DNA of 15,011 bases from Bacteroides sp. CAG:1060. Its GTDB lineage: Bacteria > Bacteroidota > Bacteroidia > Bacteroidales > UBA932. The DNA lies in the NCBI GenBank assembly GCA_000432655.1, contig HF986329.1, positions 45,316 through 60,326 on the forward strand. Reading direction: 5' to 3'. Positions 14,064 through 15,011 of this stretch are shown here, in pieces. Position numbers and translations under genes: made by a program. The notes beneath the pieces were generated by a model. The model saw only the letters and a program-made list of their open reading frames with translations. It made no database searches and was not told the origin of the DNA. How positions within the stretch are numbered: position 1 is the first letter of the stretch; every line of letters begins with the position of its first letter.

Positions 14064-15011
14064 ATGAAAACACAGAACATTATGGCCCGTCTCCAGGCCA
14101 AGTATCCGGGTGAGAGTGAATATCTCCAGGCGGTACAGGAGGTCCTTGAGTCCATTGAAGATGTGTACAACCAACATCCTGAATTTGAGAAGGCGAAAAT
14201 AGTCGAGAGAATGGTTGAGCCGGATCGTATCTTTACGTTCCGTGTGACTTGGGTGGATGACCGTGGCGAGGTGCAGACCAATACCGGTTATCGTATACAG
14301 TTCAACAGTGCCATCGGCCCGTATAAGGGAGGACTCAGGTTCCATAGGGCTGTATCTCCTTCAATGTTGAAGTTCCTTGGTTTTGAACAGACCTTCAAGA
14401 ATGCTCTTACTACTCTTCCTATGGGAGGAGCCAAGGGAGGTTCTGACTTTGACCCTGTCGGAAAGTCCAATGACGAAATCATGCGGTTCTGCCAGGCTTT
14501 CATGCTCGAACTCTGGAACTGCATCGGCCCGGATCAGGATATTCCTGCCGGTGATGTAGGCGTTGGCGGCCGCGAAATCGGTTACCTTTATGGTATGTAC
14601 AAGAAGCTTGCACGTCAGTACAATACAGGTGTGCTGACCGGAAAAGGCTCTACATGGGGCGGTTCCATTCTACGTCCTGAGGCAACCGGATTCGGTGCCC
14701 TCTATTTCACCCAGAATATGCTTGCCCGTATAGGTAAGGATCTTAAGGGGCTGAAACTTGCTATCTCCGGATTCGGTAACGTAGCCTGGGGTGCCTGCAA
14801 GAAGGCTGTTGAACTGGGAGCCAAGGTAGTGGCCATTTCCGGTCCAGACGGAGCCTGCGAGATTCCTGACGGCATTACTCCTGAGATGATAGATTACATG
14901 CTTGTCATGAGAGCATCCAATCGCAACATGGTGGAAGATATGGCCACCAAATTCCCTGAAAAGGCTCACTTTGTTGCAGGAAAGAAGGCATGGAGCGTCA
15001 AGTGCGACATC
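14064..15011 (+). CDS. gdhA: Glutamate dehydrogenase, hexameric NADP type (3' truncated)
   Basis: The frame is open from ATG 14064 to the window end, giving 316 of an expected roughly 445 residues. It interconverts 2-oxoglutarate + ammonium and glutamate. Conserved blocks are IGPYKGGLRFH (K88), TLPMGGAKGGSDFDP (K124), IPAGDVGVGGREIG (D164) and GSTWGGSILRPEATGFG. K88, K124 and D164 correspond to K92, K128 and D168 of E. coli GdhA at a constant offset of 4. The Rossmann fold starts with AISGFGNVAWGA (GFG at 236-238). The second strand ends AISGPDG without an acidic residue directly after the strand, which leans to NADP(H), but specificity should be measured. The leader ends GATAACAATAAAA, A-rich and without a Shine-Dalgarno sequence. 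It lies 40 bases after korB, whose product acts on the same metabolite. Confidence 0.95.
   Translation, partial: MKTQNIMARLQAKYPGESEYLQAVQEVLESIEDVYNQHPEFEKAKIVERMVEPDRIFTFRVTWVDDRGEVQTNTGYRIQFNSAIGPYKGGLRFHRAVSPSMLKFLGFEQTFKNALTTLPMGGAKGGSDFDPVGKSNDEIMRFCQAFMLELWNCIGPDQDIPAGDVGVGGREIGYLYGMYKKLARQYNTGVLTGKGSTWGGSILRPEATGFGALYFTQNMLARIGKDLKGLKLAISGFGNVAWGACKKAVELGAKVVAISGPDGACEIPDGITPEMIDYMLVMRASNRNMVEDMATKFPEKAHFVAGKKAWSVKCDI

Noticed and set aside
13526..14281. 251-codon minus-strand frame opposite korB and the gdhA start
   Set aside because: It spans two well-identified genes and their gap on the other strand; no domain or signal is visible.
1..15011. A new defence, mobile or secondary-metabolite system
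   Set aside because: Every substantial reading frame is accounted for by a core housekeeping or envelope family, except the PBP1-like protein; no repeats, integrase, toxin-antitoxin pair or biosynthetic cluster was seen.

Overview
This window looks like chromosomal DNA from a Bacteroidales-type member of the Bacteroidota. The evidence is the Bacteroidota-style RNA polymerase omega (Rpb6-like) gene, the long five-POTRA BamA followed by a Skp/OmpH gene, the divergent pdxJ/nadK pair, the PBP1-like periplasmic protein typical of the phylum, near absence of Shine-Dalgarno sequences, and several TAnnTTTG boxes (the Bacteroides -7 promoter element) in intergenic gaps. The KorAB oxidoreductase points to an anaerobe. 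Genus is not resolvable from the sequence alone. Twelve genes were identified, two of them cut by the window edges. The DNA is densely coding: the longest gap is 67 bases (6331-6397). No tRNA, rRNA, CRISPR array, insertion sequence or phage gene was seen.

Layout: (1) 1-2600, plus strand: 3' part of bamD, rpoZ-like omega, recN. (2) 2587-6330, minus strand, transcribed in the order pdxJ, lipoprotein OmpH/Skp-like gene, GT4 glycosyltransferase, PBP1-like exported protein. The last two overlap by ATGA, and the last gene's 3' end overlaps recN convergently by 14 bases. (3) 6398-11144, plus strand: nadK, uppS, bamA, skp. (4) 11160-15011, plus strand: korA, korB and a 3'-truncated gdhA.

Functionally, the first 11 kb is rich in envelope biogenesis: BamD and BamA (outer membrane protein insertion), two Skp-family proteins (one soluble, one predicted lipoprotein), UppS (undecaprenyl carrier lipid), a glycosyltransferase and an exported protein of unknown role. 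Housekeeping genes (omega, RecN, PdxJ, NadK) are interspersed. The last 4 kb forms a 2-oxoglutarate node: KorAB interconverts succinyl-CoA + CO2 and 2-oxoglutarate using ferredoxin, and GdhA interconverts 2-oxoglutarate and glutamate.

I searched for an undescribed system and did not find a convincing one; this is mainly core genome. The points most worth a second look are the opposed promoter boxes between pdxJ and nadK, boxes so close to the nadK and bamA start codons that the mRNAs may be leaderless or nearly so, the hairpin in the recN convergent overlap, the PBP1-like protein coupled to a glycosyltransferase with no transporter partner, the split of the two Skp paralogues, and the korAB-gdhA linkage.
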